A DNA stretch of 64,000 bases from Desulfovibrio sp. JC022 (GCF_010470665.1 NZ_VOPZ01000006.1:160224-224223), one strand, 5' to 3'; positions 11,036 through 20,094 are shown, counted from the stretch's first letter. The notes: generated from the sequence alone by a model not told the origin. Program-made: numbers and translations.

Positions 11036-11575
11036 CTACTCCGGTAGCACGGCCATTACGCCGAGATTTTTAATCTGTACGCCATGAAAATGGGCCATCT
11101 CTTCAGGAAAAAATTCATCGGTCAAATCGAAGGACCACATCCCGGCTTCAAAGCTGAAAGTGTCAAAACCCAACACCTGAAAATCCCTTGCTAGATCGAG
11201 TGTATTCCACATGTTATGGTGGGCCATAAACTTGTTTTCTCCGGTCAGATGGGCAGGAGGGAATAGAATTTTCTTCATGGCCCGGAAGGAAAGTACATTA
11301 TCCTTCCACATATTGATTGCAGCTTCCGCATCGGTCAGTACAATAGTCACCTTGCCGCCCGGTTTGAGCTTGCGTTTTATATCTTTCAGGAACTTTAAAT
11401 AATCTGCTGTGGGGATGTGCTCAAGGGTGTGAATCATGCGGAATTCATCAACCACACCGTCTTCGGGAATAAAACCGTCGAGGTCGAGGATGTCGTGTTT
11501 AATATCGCAATTCTCCTCAAAATTCACGGTGGTGAATTCCCTGTTCCTGCCGCGCCCTCCGAGATCAAATTTCAT
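11036..11575 (-). CDS. SAM-dependent methyltransferase (class I, small)
   Basis: 179 residues with a compact methyltransferase type 11-like core: LDGFIPEDGVVDEFRMIHTLEHIP matches the region around motif II, and IKRKLKPGGKVTIVL is the typical post-motif of class I enzymes. The usual glycine-rich motif I is short and near the N-terminus (FDLGGRGRN), so the protein looks trimmed relative to family average. It overlaps the 3' end of the upstream glycosyltransferase by 11 bases, which indicates translational coupling. Probably methylates a sugar or lipid in the same glycan pathway. Confidence 0.7.
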   Translation of the reverse strand: MKFDLGGRGRNREFTTVNFEENCDIKHDILDLDGFIPEDGVVDEFRMIHTLEHIPTADYLKFLKDIKRKLKPGGKVTIVLTDAEAAINMWKDNVLSFRAMKKILFPPAHLTGENKFMAHHNMWNTLDLARDFQVLGFDTFSFEAGMWSFDLTDEFFPEEMAHFHGVQIKNLGVMAVLPE

Positions 11576-12329
11576 TTAAAAATCTCCGGGCAATGCAGTT
11601 GTAGGTAGTGTCGACCTCTTTTATTCTCTGCGGGGTCAAACCGGAAAGATAACGATCCCAAGCGATGTTTTCCCAGAGATGCAGGGAATAAACCTTGCCC
11701 AGATCAATGTCGTTATCCTCATAAAGAGCTTTCAAGCCGAATTTGTTAAACAGATGCTTGAAAAAACTTGTCTGCGGCTCAATATGAATATCTGCGGGAA
11801 TGGTCTTGGCAAGCTGTCCGGGAAAAAAAACCGAATGGTTGTCCCATTCCGGGGTACCGGGATTACCGCCTTTGAAGGCTCCTGCATGGCCGTCCATCCA
11901 GCGTTTGGCAAAACGGCTCTGGCGGGTGCTCATCATAAAAGCATTGCAAAGCCCCATCTCCCCCTGCCTGCCCATAACAAAAGGCTTTTCAAATAACTCT
12001 TCCGAAAGCGGATTCACGAAGATGGTATCCATGTCCGCATAAACACCACCGATTTCAAGCAATGCATTAAGCCGGACAACATCCGCCTGATGGGCATAGT
12101 GCTTAATGGGGATACCGAAAATCTCTTTTGGTGGTTCGACTTTTACAAGCTTGACCAGCGGCTTGATAAGATCCCAATAAACTCCGAAGGGTTCGTGATA
12201 GTAATGGAAAAAAATCCTCTGCGGTTTATTTACTCTAGCACAGGAAAGAACAGCCAAAGCATGCGCAAGGTGTAGCGGTTCGGTCTGTTCCTTGAATCCG
12301 AACACAAAATGAAAAATCTTCGGGATCAT
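11565..12329 (-). CDS. OCH1/DXD-type glycosyltransferase
   Basis: About 254 residues from ATG 12329 (an in-frame GTG four codons upstream is possible; AGGTG lies about ten bases before the ATG). It opens MIPKIFHFVFG, the pattern of capsular-polysaccharide and Och1-like mannosyltransferases. The family signature HQADVVRLNALLEIGGVYADMDTIF near residues 82-108 includes the DXD metal- and nucleotide-sugar-binding motif. It is the first gene of a three-gene operon with the methyltransferase and GT2-like protein. It has no signal peptide and probably acts in the cytoplasm. Confidence 0.82.
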   Translation of the reverse strand: MIPKIFHFVFGFKEQTEPLHLAHALAVLSCARVNKPQRIFFHYYHEPFGVYWDLIKPLVKLVKVEPPKEIFGIPIKHYAHQADVVRLNALLEIGGVYADMDTIFVNPLSEELFEKPFVMGRQGEMGLCNAFMMSTRQSRFAKRWMDGHAGAFKGGNPGTPEWDNHSVFFPGQLAKTIPADIHIEPQTSFFKHLFNKFGLKALYEDNDIDLGKVYSLHLWENIAWDRYLSGLTPQRIKEVDTTYNCIARRFLNEI

Positions 12330-12443
12330 AAATACGCACACCTATACTTACATGTTTAACTTCACCGATTATACTTCGACTGTATTTCTTTTAATAAAAC
12401 AACGTTAAATTTGCTATAGAGAACCTTTGCTCATTAATCCACA

Positions 12444-13679
12444 TCATTCAAGGATTACTTCCGCCGGAACAGCATCAGCCCCCTTACGGGCTGTAGTGGA
12501 AGGCGGAGCCGTATGCCACGGATTCGGAGCCTTGGCCATGCCGTGTCCAAGCATAAAAAGTTTAGTCATATATACCGGGCTGAAAAGTTCATCCGCTTCT
12601 TCGTTGTAATCCGGGGGAATGAAGGTCAACTTAAAATCAACACCATCCCGCTGGGATGTGTAGTACATGCGATAAAGATCACCGATGCCCTGATTACGGA
12701 TCAACCCGGCAAGGGAACGGGCGGCAATGCCCCCGATATACGGTTCCACCTGCACACCTTCAGTAACAAGGGCGTCATTGCGAATCACGTAGAGGGTGAT
12801 CTTCCTATGCTCGCCTATCTTTTCCAGTTCCTCAGCAAGGTGGATACTGGGCGGATAGGAGAAAACCTGATTGCTGACCCCGCCGTCAACATGCATTTCA
12901 TCGTAAATCTTATCCCCGGCTTTAACCTTGAAATAGACAGGTGGAAAGGCCACCGGAACAGAAGCCGAAGCCAAAATAACATCCCGGATAAGCTGATCCG
13001 CTTCCGGGGTCCCGTACTGGGCAAGGGCTCCGATATCCCAATAGACAGGGCGCATGGCATCAAGGTTGGTGGTACCGATAAGCAGCCTGCGGCCCTTGCG
13101 GTGTTCGGCTGCGATCTTGGCTATAAATTCGTGATTAATGAACTGCTTAAGTGCTTCCCGAAGCGGTTCGGTGCTATAAACCGAATCTCCGGAAACAGCG
13201 GAAACATAGGAGCGCTGCTGGACAAGATCACTGGTTTCAAAAGTAGTATAGAACATTTCAATGAACGGATCATAATCCGACCCCATGAAGGCAAAAGGAG
13301 CGATAAGCGCCCCGGTACTGACTCCTGTAACCAGCCCGAAGGTGGGGCGGTCACCCCTGTCGGTCCATCCGCAGAGGAACCCCGCACCGAAAGCCCCGTC
13401 CGCGCCGCCCCCGGAAAGGGACAGAAAACTAATCTCCGCAGGAAGCTTATTGTTTTTGCTTAGCTCGGCCCATTTTTCCATGACCGTATCCATATGTTTC
13501 GGGGTAGTGTCCCCGAAAAAACGGACCTGATCATATCCGGGCAGGCTGGCCTGTGCCTGCATTTCCACGGGAATGGGATTGCGCTTCAAGCCGCATCCGG
13601 AAATCAGAATCAGCAGCAGAAAAAAGAAAAGCTGTCTGCAAACCCGTCCAGCATATTCATGCTTAAATTTCATAATCAT
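12444..13679 (-). CDS. Patatin-like phospholipase, lipoprotein
   Basis: 411 residues. The N-terminal hydrophobic stretch ends in the lipobox LISGCG, predicting a lipid-anchored envelope protein. The catalytic features of patatins follow in order: oxyanion loop SLSGGGADGAFGAG near residue 90, nucleophile elbow GVSTG near 120, and the dyad Asp in HVDGGVSNQ near 270. Patatins are Ser-Asp acyl hydrolases of phospholipids. The gene stands alone between the glycan genes and larC, with GGAG six bases before the start. Whether it is a housekeeping or toxin-type lipase cannot be told. Confidence 0.88.
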   Translation of the reverse strand: MIMKFKHEYAGRVCRQLFFFLLLILISGCGLKRNPIPVEMQAQASLPGYDQVRFFGDTTPKHMDTVMEKWAELSKNNKLPAEISFLSLSGGGADGAFGAGFLCGWTDRGDRPTFGLVTGVSTGALIAPFAFMGSDYDPFIEMFYTTFETSDLVQQRSYVSAVSGDSVYSTEPLREALKQFINHEFIAKIAAEHRKGRRLLIGTTNLDAMRPVYWDIGALAQYGTPEADQLIRDVILASASVPVAFPPVYFKVKAGDKIYDEMHVDGGVSNQVFSYPPSIHLAEELEKIGEHRKITLYVIRNDALVTEGVQVEPYIGGIAARSLAGLIRNQGIGDLYRMYYTSQRDGVDFKLTFIPPDYNEEADELFSPVYMTKLFMLGHGMAKAPNPWHTAPPSTTARKGADAVPAEVILE

Positions 13680-13897
13680 TTATTGCTCCGCCATAACATA
13701 TGGCATGATTGTCTGTTCCAATTATCCTTATCCAAAAACTTAGCAGGAAAAAGACAGTAATATTTCCTTAACATTTCATTATAGCAGGGGTCCAGCCCTT
13801 CACAAAACTGGACATTGCAGCCTAAGCGTTTAAAAGTATAAGCGGTTAATAGGATATTTGAGATGTAAAACTTATCCAACGAACGCACGGAAACGAG

Positions 13898-15148
13898 ATG
13901 AATATACTCTACTACGATTGCTTTTCAGGCATCAGCGGTGACATGAACCTCGCCGCCATGATCGATCTGGGTGTTGATCCAGAATTCCTCAAGGCCGAAC
14001 TTTCCAAGCTTGGACTGGATGACGAGTTCTCCTTCAAGGTATCAAAAGATTCCCGCAAAGGAATTTTCGGGACCCGCGTAGATGTGGAGCTTGCGCATCA
14101 CCATCATGGACATGAGGAACATGAAGGACACGGACATACGCATAATCATGGTCATCACCACCATCACGATCACCGTAACCTGAATGACATCGAAAAGATC
14201 ATCAATTCCAGCAATCTCAGCGAGAAAGTCAAGAGAACCAGTCTCGCAATTTTCAAGCGAGTTGCCGAGGCCGAGGCCAAAATTCACGGCAGCACCCTAT
14301 ACGAAGTCCATTTTCACGAAGTCGGTGCCACTGATTCCATCGTGGATATCATTGGAGCTGCCATCTGTTTCCATGAACTCGACATTGACAATATTTGGTG
14401 CTCAGCCATTGAACTGGGCGGCGGTTTTGTCAATTGCGCGCACGGTAAAATTCCCGTTCCCGCCCCGGCAACTTCTGAAATCCTCACCGGAAAACCAACC
14501 ACCCAAGGAGCTGTACCAAAAGAAACCACCACTCCCACCGGAGCGGCGATACTCGCCGAACTGGTCGATAACTTTTCCGATTCCCCGCGCATGAGCGTAC
14601 AGAAAACCGCATACGGCATCGGGCACCGGGACAATGACATTCCCAACGTGCTTCGGGTGCAGCTTGCCAATATCAAGCTACAATCCAAAGACGAGCAGGC
14701 CGATTATCTGCCTACAATCCCCGCGCGTTTGCTGCAATGCAATATCGACGACATGACCGGGGAAATGCTCGGCGCGGCACTTGATCAGCTCATGGAGGAC
14801 GGAGCCATGGATGTACATTTCACGCCCATCGTCATGAAGAAGAACCGTCCGGCAACCACCCTTTCACTGCTCTGTTCAGCCGAAGACGAAGACAAATTTA
14901 AACGGCTGATATTTAAGCACACCAGCACCTTGGGCATCAAAAGCATTGCCATAGAAAAAACAGTGCTCGGCGTATCATTCGACAAGCTCGAAACACCGCT
15001 TGGTACGGTAACCATGAAGAATGCCCTTCTCGATGGCAAAATTATTCGCTCCAAGCCCGAACTCGAAGACTGCCGCGCGCTTGCCAAGGCGCACGGCATA
15101 TCTTTAAGCGAAGTATATTTACAGATCGGGAAAGTAAGAGATATTTGA
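13898..15148 (+). CDS. larC: Nickel-pincer cofactor nickel insertase LarC
   Basis: 416 residues, beginning MNILYYDCFSGISGDM, the hallmark opening of LarC. A very His-rich insert at about 66-95 (HHHHGHEEHEGHGHTHNHG) is the likely nickel reservoir. The C-terminal half (QCNIDDMTGEMLGAALDQL) is the CTP-using domain. LarC inserts nickel into the pyridinium-3,5-bisthiocarboxylate mononucleotide. In Lactobacillus the two halves are joined by programmed frameshifting; here they are one uninterrupted frame. larE and larB follow on the same strand, separated by dispersed repeats. Confidence 0.93.
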   Translation: MNILYYDCFSGISGDMNLAAMIDLGVDPEFLKAELSKLGLDDEFSFKVSKDSRKGIFGTRVDVELAHHHHGHEEHEGHGHTHNHGHHHHHDHRNLNDIEKIINSSNLSEKVKRTSLAIFKRVAEAEAKIHGSTLYEVHFHEVGATDSIVDIIGAAICFHELDIDNIWCSAIELGGGFVNCAHGKIPVPAPATSEILTGKPTTQGAVPKETTTPTGAAILAELVDNFSDSPRMSVQKTAYGIGHRDNDIPNVLRVQLANIKLQSKDEQADYLPTIPARLLQCNIDDMTGEMLGAALDQLMEDGAMDVHFTPIVMKKNRPATTLSLLCSAEDEDKFKRLIFKHTSTLGIKSIAIEKTVLGVSFDKLETPLGTVTMKNALLDGKIIRSKPELEDCRALAKAHGISLSEVYLQIGKVRDI

Positions 15149-15149
15149 T

Positions 15150-15256
15150 TCGCTACGCGCTTTTAAAGAAAAGAGTATGCCTCCGGCGGCTCTCCGAGGG
15201 CCAAAGAAACTTTTTGGAAAAAGTTTCTCTGGACTCTTCAAAAACTTTTAATAGTT
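15150..15256 (+). repeat. Dispersed palindromic repeat, subtype A (copy 1)
   Basis: It contains GCCTCCGGCGGC, a core hairpin AAGAAACTTTTTGGAAAAAG followed by TCTCTGGACTCTTC, and an AAAACTTTTAATAG end; the upstream GCTACGCGCTTTT is a small extra hairpin. It shares its ends with subtype B copies elsewhere in the window and fills the gap between larC and larE. Confidence 0.75.
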
Positions 15257-15272
15257 TTGATTGGTTACTTTA

Positions 15273-16070
15273 ATGGACACACTTGCTTTAAAATATAAAA
15301 GCTTGCTCAAGCTTCTCAATGAAACGCGCGGAGCCGTCATAGCTTTTTCAGGTGGCGTGGATAGTACTCTGCTTTTGCACGCAGCCAAAGAAGCTCTCGG
15401 CGAGCGAGCCGTAGCCGCTTCTCTCGCCACGCCCTACGTTCCAAAATGGGAGCAAGGCGAGGCAAGGAAATTCGCAAAACAGATGGGTGTAAAGCATGCT
15501 GTGCTGGAAATGGACTTCCCTGAAGAACTGCGCATGAATCCGCCGGATCACTGCTACACCTGTAAGAAAATTTTATTCAATAAGTTGCTGGGAGTATCGC
15601 AAGAACACGGCTTTGACCACGTCCTTGAAGGGACTAACATTGATGATCTCAGTGACTATCGTCCCGGCATCAAGGCCCTGCGAGAACTTGGCATCCGCAG
15701 CCCCTTTGTGGAAACCGACTTGACCAAAGCAGAAATTCGAGAGCTTTCCAAAAAGTTCAACCTGCCCACATGGAACAAACCGTCCTTCGCCTGTCTGCTC
15801 TCGCGCATGCCTGCGGATGTGAAGGTAACAGACGGAGCCCTGCGACAAGTCGAACAGGCCGAAGTGTTTCTCATGAAAATCGGCTTCCCGGCTGTGCGGG
15901 TCCGCCACCACGGCGAAATTGCCCGCATAGAAGTCCCGGCGGACAGATTGCAGGATTTCATCAACGCCAACGATATTCACAACATCAATCATAAATTAAA
16001 AGAATTCGGCTACAAGCATGTATCACTCGATTTGGGCGGATACCAAATGGGAAGCTTGAACATGAAATAA
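15273..16070 (+). CDS. larE: ATP-dependent sacrificial sulfur transferase LarE
   Basis: About 265 residues from ATG 15273 (a TTG four codons upstream is less likely). The PP-loop AFSGGVDSTLLLH near residue 27 binds ATP to adenylate the pincer precursor. PSFACLLSR near 170 holds the single Cys equivalent to the sacrificial Cys176 of Lactobacillus plantarum LarE, and HCYTCKK is a second conserved Cys pair. The ending HVSLDLGGYQMGSLN is typical. LarE converts the biscarboxylate intermediate to the bisthiocarboxylate. It sits between larC and larB. Confidence 0.93.
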   Translation: MDTLALKYKSLLKLLNETRGAVIAFSGGVDSTLLLHAAKEALGERAVAASLATPYVPKWEQGEARKFAKQMGVKHAVLEMDFPEELRMNPPDHCYTCKKILFNKLLGVSQEHGFDHVLEGTNIDDLSDYRPGIKALRELGIRSPFVETDLTKAEIRELSKKFNLPTWNKPSFACLLSRMPADVKVTDGALRQVEQAEVFLMKIGFPAVRVRHHGEIARIEVPADRLQDFINANDIHNINHKLKEFGYKHVSLDLGGYQMGSLNMK

Positions 16071-16094
16071 ACCAGACGATTTACCAAACAAAAC

Positions 16095-16211
16095 GGCGAA
16101 GCCTTATTAAAAAAGTTTGGGATCCTTAAACCCTTTTCAAAGGGTTTGAGGCCCCCGGCAGGGTCGCCGAAGGCAAAAACTTATCATCAAAAAGCGCGCA
16201 GCGCATCGAGC
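16095..16211 (-). repeat. Dispersed palindromic repeat, subtype B (copy 2)
   Basis: It runs GGCGAAGCC, then TTTGGGATCCTTAAACCC with the stem partner GGGTTTGAGG, a GC-rich end, and the accessory hairpin AGCGCGCAGCGC. It fills the larE-larB gap. Confidence 0.75.
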
Positions 16212-16246
16212 CTTACGCCCCCGCGAGGCCGTCGGAGACATCAGAT

Positions 16247-16999
16247 ATGACTAATGATAATTTAAAAAATATATTGAATGCGGTAAAAGACGGCAGCATG
16301 GATGTGGATCAGGGTTTGGATAAACTGCGCGACCTGCCTTATCAGGACATCGGTCATACCAAGATCGACCACCACCGCAGCCTGCGTAACGGCTTCCCGG
16401 AAGTGATCTACGGCGCGGGCAAAACCCCGCAGCAGGTCGGTGATATTTTTGAGCACATGTGCGGACGCAACAACGTACTGGCTACCCGCGTTTCAGCAGA
16501 AACCGCCGAACATGCTACTTCTCGTTTTCCGCATGTGGAATACAATGCTACAGCCAATACCCTGACCTGTAAGAGCAAACAAATCGAATACAACAGCGGC
16601 ACCGTGGGCATCATCACTGCCGGGACTTCCGATCTGGACGTTGCCGAAGAAGCACTGGTCACCTGCGACATGCTCGGCAGCCGCGCCGCCATCATCTCCG
16701 ACATCGGGGTGGCAGGAATTCACCGTATGTTTGACCGCATTGATGAGATTCGCAAATTTTCAGTACTCATAGTGGTAGCAGGTATGGAAGGCGCGCTATC
16801 CAGCGTAATCGGCGGTCTTGTGGATCAGCCCATCATTGCCGTGCCGACCTCAGTAGGCTACGGGGCCAGTTTCTCCGGCCTGTCCGCCCTGCTCGGCATG
16901 CTCACTTCATGCGCCAGCGGAGTGACCGTAGTTAATATTGATAACGGATTCGGCGCGGCCTGCGCAGCATGCAAGATTAATAAGGCTATTGATAAATAG
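16247..16999 (+). CDS. larB: Nickel-pincer cofactor carboxylase LarB
   Basis: 250 residues, AIR-carboxylase (PurE)-like. The C-terminal catalytic domain shows GTVGIITAGTSDLDVAEEA and AGMEGALSSVIGGLVDQP. LTSCASGVTVVNIDNGFGA holds the conserved Cys that forms a covalent adduct with the nicotinate ring in LarB. LarB carboxylates and hydrolyses nicotinic acid adenine dinucleotide, the first step of the cofactor pathway. No larA-type racemase is present here, so the client enzyme must be encoded elsewhere; lactate racemase is the obvious candidate for a lactate-using sulfate reducer. Confidence 0.92.
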   Translation: MTNDNLKNILNAVKDGSMDVDQGLDKLRDLPYQDIGHTKIDHHRSLRNGFPEVIYGAGKTPQQVGDIFEHMCGRNNVLATRVSAETAEHATSRFPHVEYNATANTLTCKSKQIEYNSGTVGIITAGTSDLDVAEEALVTCDMLGSRAAIISDIGVAGIHRMFDRIDEIRKFSVLIVVAGMEGALSSVIGGLVDQPIIAVPTSVGYGASFSGLSALLGMLTSCASGVTVVNIDNGFGAACAACKINKAIDK

Positions 17000-17003
17000 G
17001 AAT

Positions 17004-17099
17004 GCCTCCGGCGGGTCTACCGACAGTCCCTCCGGGGGCCAAAGAAACTTTTGCAAAAGTTTCTCTGGACTCTTCAAAACCTTTCAATAGGGCTTCGCC
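17004..17099 (+). repeat. Dispersed palindromic repeat, subtype A (copy 3)
   Basis: GCCTCCGGCGG, then the AAAGAAACTTTTGC hairpin with its partner AAAAGTTTCT, TCTCTGGACTCTTC, and the closing GGCTTCGCC. It separates convergent larB and the 3' end of the microcompartment operon. Confidence 0.75.
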
Positions 17100-17115
17100 G
17101 CTATCGTAAGTTGAG

Positions 17116-17538
17116 CTAGTCGATAACTTCTAAAATTTGCTCAATACCTTCACCACTGACAGAACTGGTGCGGATAATTTCCCTTGCCCCGGCCTGCTTG
17201 AGAAAGCGTTCAGCCAATTCAGGATCGGCGTTTGGTGCGTCAACTTTGGAGACAAGGCCGACGACCTTACGATTGAACATGGATGCGAAAAGTGGCGGAA
17301 AGAGGCTGGTCCGTCGGGTGGCATCCTGGACGATAGCCAAGACCTTGCAATCTGCGGATGAAGTGATCAGAGCGTGGTAGAACCAGCTGTTTTCGAGGAA
17401 TTCACCGGGGGTGTTGATGAACGGGCCGAAATGTTCCACAGCCATGGCCCGGCGCGGGGAGTAGGATTCCCCGGAAAGGATTTTAATCAGCGAGCTTTTA
17501 CCGCAACGGGTCTCGCCCACAAACATTGTTTTTTTCAC
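17116..17538 (-). CDS. eutP: Microcompartment GTPase, EutP/PduV family
   Basis: 140 residues. The P-loop FVGETRCGKSSL is at residues 6-17, and the remaining Ras-like motifs are degenerate in the way typical of EutP/PduV (GLVSKVDAPNAD for the NKxD site). Such proteins are common in enterobacterial-type microcompartment loci; PduV has been linked to positioning of the compartments. It is the promoter-distal gene of the locus, two bases after the EutS-like shell gene, so the pair is coupled. GTP hydrolysis is family knowledge, not visible in sequence. Confidence 0.88.
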   Translation of the reverse strand: MKKTMFVGETRCGKSSLIKILSGESYSPRRAMAVEHFGPFINTPGEFLENSWFYHALITSSADCKVLAIVQDATRRTSLFPPLFASMFNRKVVGLVSKVDAPNADPELAERFLKQAGAREIIRTSSVSGEGIEQILEVID

Positions 17539-17540
17539 GG

Positions 17541-17894
17541 CTAGGATCTGGTCAATTCCACAGACGAATAATGCAGGGTGCCCTCGAAGTAATCGAGCAC
17601 TGCGCGGAGTGAAGCTTCCACGCTGGCGACATCGCCGAGAATCAGCAGCGAACCGCCGAAACGGTCCAGAAAACCGATCTCAACAGAAGCAGCCTTGGTG
17701 GCGACATCAGAAGCGATAATCACGCCCTCGCTGGGAGTGATGGTCATGATGCCGATGGCCCCGGAAGAATTATCATCCAAACCGAGCTTGAGATAAATAT
17801 CCCGGTGCGGGCTGGCAATAAGATGGGCAAGGGTAACCTGCTTACCGGGAACGTATTCCTGAATAATGCGCTGTTTGTTGTCATTGTCCATCAT
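17541..17894 (-). CDS. eutS: Permuted BMC-H shell protein, EutS/PduU family
   Basis: 117 residues: an N-terminal arm ([20 protein letters not shown]) that in PduU/EutS forms a small beta-barrel over the pore, then a circularly permuted BMC fold ([41 protein letters not shown], split here across the permutation). These proteins make hexagonal facet tiles with a capped pore. An AGGAG site precedes the double ATG start. It lies directly upstream of eutP. Confidence 0.9.
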   Translation of the reverse strand: MMDNDNKQRIIQEYVPGKQVTLAHLIASPHRDIYLKLGLDDNSSGAIGIMTITPSEGVIIASDVATKAASVEIGFLDRFGGSLLILGDVASVEASLRAVLDYFEGTLHYSSVELTRS

Positions 17895-17939
17895 GTTTGT
17901 ACTCCTAAAAAATTTTAACGGCGTATTACCATCCGAAGC

Positions 17940-18030
17940 GGCGAAGCCAAACTAAAAAAGTTTGGGATTCTTAAACCCTTTTCAAAGGGTTTAAGGCCCC
18001 CGGCAGTGTCCCCGAAGGGCCGCCGGAGGC
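17940..18030 (-). repeat. Dispersed palindromic repeat, subtype B (copy 4)
   Basis: GGCGAAGCC, then TTTGGGATTCTTAAACCC paired with GGGTTTAAGG, ending GCCGCCGGAGGC. It sits between two shell-protein genes inside the minus-strand operon. Confidence 0.78.
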
Positions 18031-18037
18031 ATCTTCT

Positions 18038-18589
18038 TTAAATAAGCTGCGCTTTAATTTCTTCGCTGGGGGAAGGAATAACCACGTGGCTATGAACCGG
18101 ACCGGATTCGGCAACGACTTCGATTCCGGCTTCAACAGAAGCTTTAACGGAGCCGACATCACCAGTCATGGTTACGAATGCTTTACCTGCAAGACCGGCA
18201 GCCATACGGATTTCGACCAGGCTGACATCCGCAGATTTTGCAGCTGCATCAGCTGCAAGGATACAGGATGCGATAGTGTAGGTTTCAATCACGCCCAGCG
18301 CATTGATACGGGGCACGATGGAAGTTCCGCTCAGTGCGGGAATGACATCCTCGTGGATGCTGGGGATTGTAAAGTGGTCAACAACCATGTCGCCGCCAAT
18401 TTCACAACCGACTTCAACGGAACTTTTAACAGCACCGGTGTCACCACAAATAACAACAATATATCTACCCGGACATGTGGGGCGAGCCATTACCAGCTCG
18501 ACAGATGCTGCTTTGAGCATTTCATCTGCGGTATGGATGCCGAGGGCAACGCTGTTCAGTTCTACACAACCGATAGTACGTAAATTCAT
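18038..18589 (-). CDS. Trimeric tandem BMC shell protein with pore cysteine, PduT-like
   Basis: 183 residues made of two BMC domains in tandem without permutation (about 3-90 and 95-180). Cys39 in ARPTCPGRY occupies the position of Cys38 of PduT, where three chains ligate a [4Fe-4S] cluster at the trimer's centre. It is therefore a candidate electron relay through the shell. The next gene upstream in the operon encodes a PduS-like flavin/iron-sulfur protein, the known partner type of PduT. Start supported by AGAGGA before ATG 18589. Confidence 0.88.
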   Translation of the reverse strand: MNLRTIGCVELNSVALGIHTADEMLKAASVELVMARPTCPGRYIVVICGDTGAVKSSVEVGCEIGGDMVVDHFTIPSIHEDVIPALSGTSIVPRINALGVIETYTIASCILAADAAAKSADVSLVEIRMAAGLAGKAFVTMTGDVGSVKASVEAGIEVVAESGPVHSHVVIPSPSEEIKAQLI

Positions 18590-18618
18590 ATCTAAATCCT
18601 CTTTGGAATCCCTGATAA

Positions 18619-19944
18619 TTATTTCTTAATAACTACTACGCCGTTTTCAACGCTTTCAACAACGCCGTCAATGCTGGCGTGAACCCTTGCGCCCATTGCG
18701 CCTTCGGGAATTTCACCGAGCAGGTCGCCGCAGCTTACCTTGTCACCTGCGGAAACAACACACTGTGCCGGGGCACCGATGTGCTGACCGAGACGGATGT
18801 TGACCACAGAGGGAGTATACTCACCAGCGTATTCGGGATGACCGTCATACTTGCCGAGATTCAGACGCTGAATAAGGCGCTTGGTGGGAATAGCTCTGCT
18901 TGCGCGGAACGGGTTGGCTTTCAGTTCATTGCCCTTGGATTCCCAGGTTACGCGTTCCTTCATCAGGACCTGCTTGATCTGGGCGTTTACCTCACGCGGG
19001 GAAATCATCATAGGACAGGCGAATTTTTCACAGATGCCGCACTCGGAACAAAGCAGTGCTTCTTTAGCGACTTCAGTATCCAGCTCGTTGTTGGCAATCA
19101 CACGCATCAGCTTGTGCGGATGCAGGGAATGGCCGAGCAGGTTACGAGGACAGAGATCAGTGCAACGTGAACACTGACAGCAGACAGTGTTGGTGATGCG
19201 GCGGATCTTTTCGGGGTCCATTACCTTGCCTGCAACCACGTTGTGGTTCGGGGGCAGGACCAGAAGACCGCTGGTGGTTTTGGTTACCGGCTGGTTGGTA
19301 TCGGGAAGAACCCGGCCCATCATGGGGCCGCCGTCTACGACTTTGTAGTCGGAAATGGTCGGTCCGCCTGCAAATTCGAGCACGTCGGAAACAAGGGTTC
19401 CCACGGGAACTTTAACAACCATGGGGGTCTTAATTTCCCCGGCAACGGTCAGGTAGCGGTGGGTTACCGGTTTACCGTCCAGAGCCAGAGCCACGTTGAA
19501 CAGGGACTCGGTGTTGCTGACTACAGCACCCACCTGAAGGGGAATACCGCGTTCGGGAACAGTGCGTCCCAGAACTTCGTAAACCAGCACCTGTTCATCA
19601 CCGGCAGGATAGAAATCTTTAAGTACGAAACATTCGAGACGACCGGAAGTGTCACGTGCAACCGCGTCTTCAACGGCTTTAACAGCTTTGGCGTGCTTGC
19701 CCTTGAGACAGATGATGCCTTTCTTGGCTCCGGTGCAATCCATGATCGCTTCAAGGCCGCGGATCATGGTGTCCACTTCCGCTTCCATGAGGTAAGGATC
19801 GCTCATGAGCAGCGGTTCACAGGAGGCACCGTTTACCAGAACGGTATCAACAGTTGCTTCAGCTTTAACGTGAGTCGGCAGGCCGGCACCACCGGCACCG
19901 ACAACGCCTGTCTCGCGAATAATATCAACTATATTTACAGCCAT
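18619..19944 (-). CDS. pduS: PduS/RnfC-like iron-sulfur flavoprotein
   Basis: 441 residues. The N-terminal VVGAGGAGLPTHVKAE and SCEPLLMSDPYLM are the NADH/FMN-binding region of the RnfC/NuoF-like fold, followed by a SLBB segment. Two [4Fe-4S] motifs are at about 260 (CCQCSRCTDLCPRN) and 300 (CSECGICEKFACP). A C-terminal barrel-sandwich end, GLLGEIPEGAMGARVHASIDG in character, completes the family layout. PduS reduces cobalamin in propanediol compartments. No B12 enzyme is encoded here, so its likely job is redox exchange between the lumen cofactor pool and the cytosol through the PduT-like pores. Confidence 0.88.
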   Translation of the reverse strand: MAVNIVDIIRETGVVGAGGAGLPTHVKAEATVDTVLVNGASCEPLLMSDPYLMEAEVDTMIRGLEAIMDCTGAKKGIICLKGKHAKAVKAVEDAVARDTSGRLECFVLKDFYPAGDEQVLVYEVLGRTVPERGIPLQVGAVVSNTESLFNVALALDGKPVTHRYLTVAGEIKTPMVVKVPVGTLVSDVLEFAGGPTISDYKVVDGGPMMGRVLPDTNQPVTKTTSGLLVLPPNHNVVAGKVMDPEKIRRITNTVCCQCSRCTDLCPRNLLGHSLHPHKLMRVIANNELDTEVAKEALLCSECGICEKFACPMMISPREVNAQIKQVLMKERVTWESKGNELKANPFRASRAIPTKRLIQRLNLGKYDGHPEYAGEYTPSVVNIRLGQHIGAPAQCVVSAGDKVSCGDLLGEIPEGAMGARVHASIDGVVESVENGVVVIKK

Positions 19945-19993
19945 TTTATCTCACCTATTCAAACGGTTAGATTCAAAAACTCGAAAATAAACA

Positions 19994-20086
19994 AATAAAA
20001 GGTTTTGGGATTCTTAAACCCTTTTGCAAAAGGGTTTAAGCCGCCGGAGGCAAAATCGAATTATCCAAAAGCGCGATAGCGCCTCA
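19994..20086 (-). repeat. Dispersed palindromic repeat, subtype B (copy 5)
   Basis: TTTTGGGATTCTTAAACCC paired with GGGTTTAAG, then GCCGCCGGAGGC and the accessory hairpin GCGCGATAGCGC. The GGCGAAGCC end is missing in this copy. It lies between the PduS-like and alcohol dehydrogenase genes. Confidence 0.72.
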
Positions 20087-20094
20087 AAAACCTC

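Noticed and set aside
13676-13888. Small minus-strand open frame upstream of the patatin gene
   Set aside because: It overlaps the patatin start, lacks a ribosome site and shows no conserved pattern.
14090-14180. Short CAT/CAC-rich tandem stretch as a DNA repeat or CRISPR-like array
   Set aside because: It is the coding sequence of the His-rich nickel-binding insert of LarC; no spacer-repeat structure exists.
18619-19944. Rnf complex subunit C
   Set aside because: No other rnf gene is nearby and the gene lies inside a microcompartment operon next to a PduT-like shell gene, so PduS-like is the better call.
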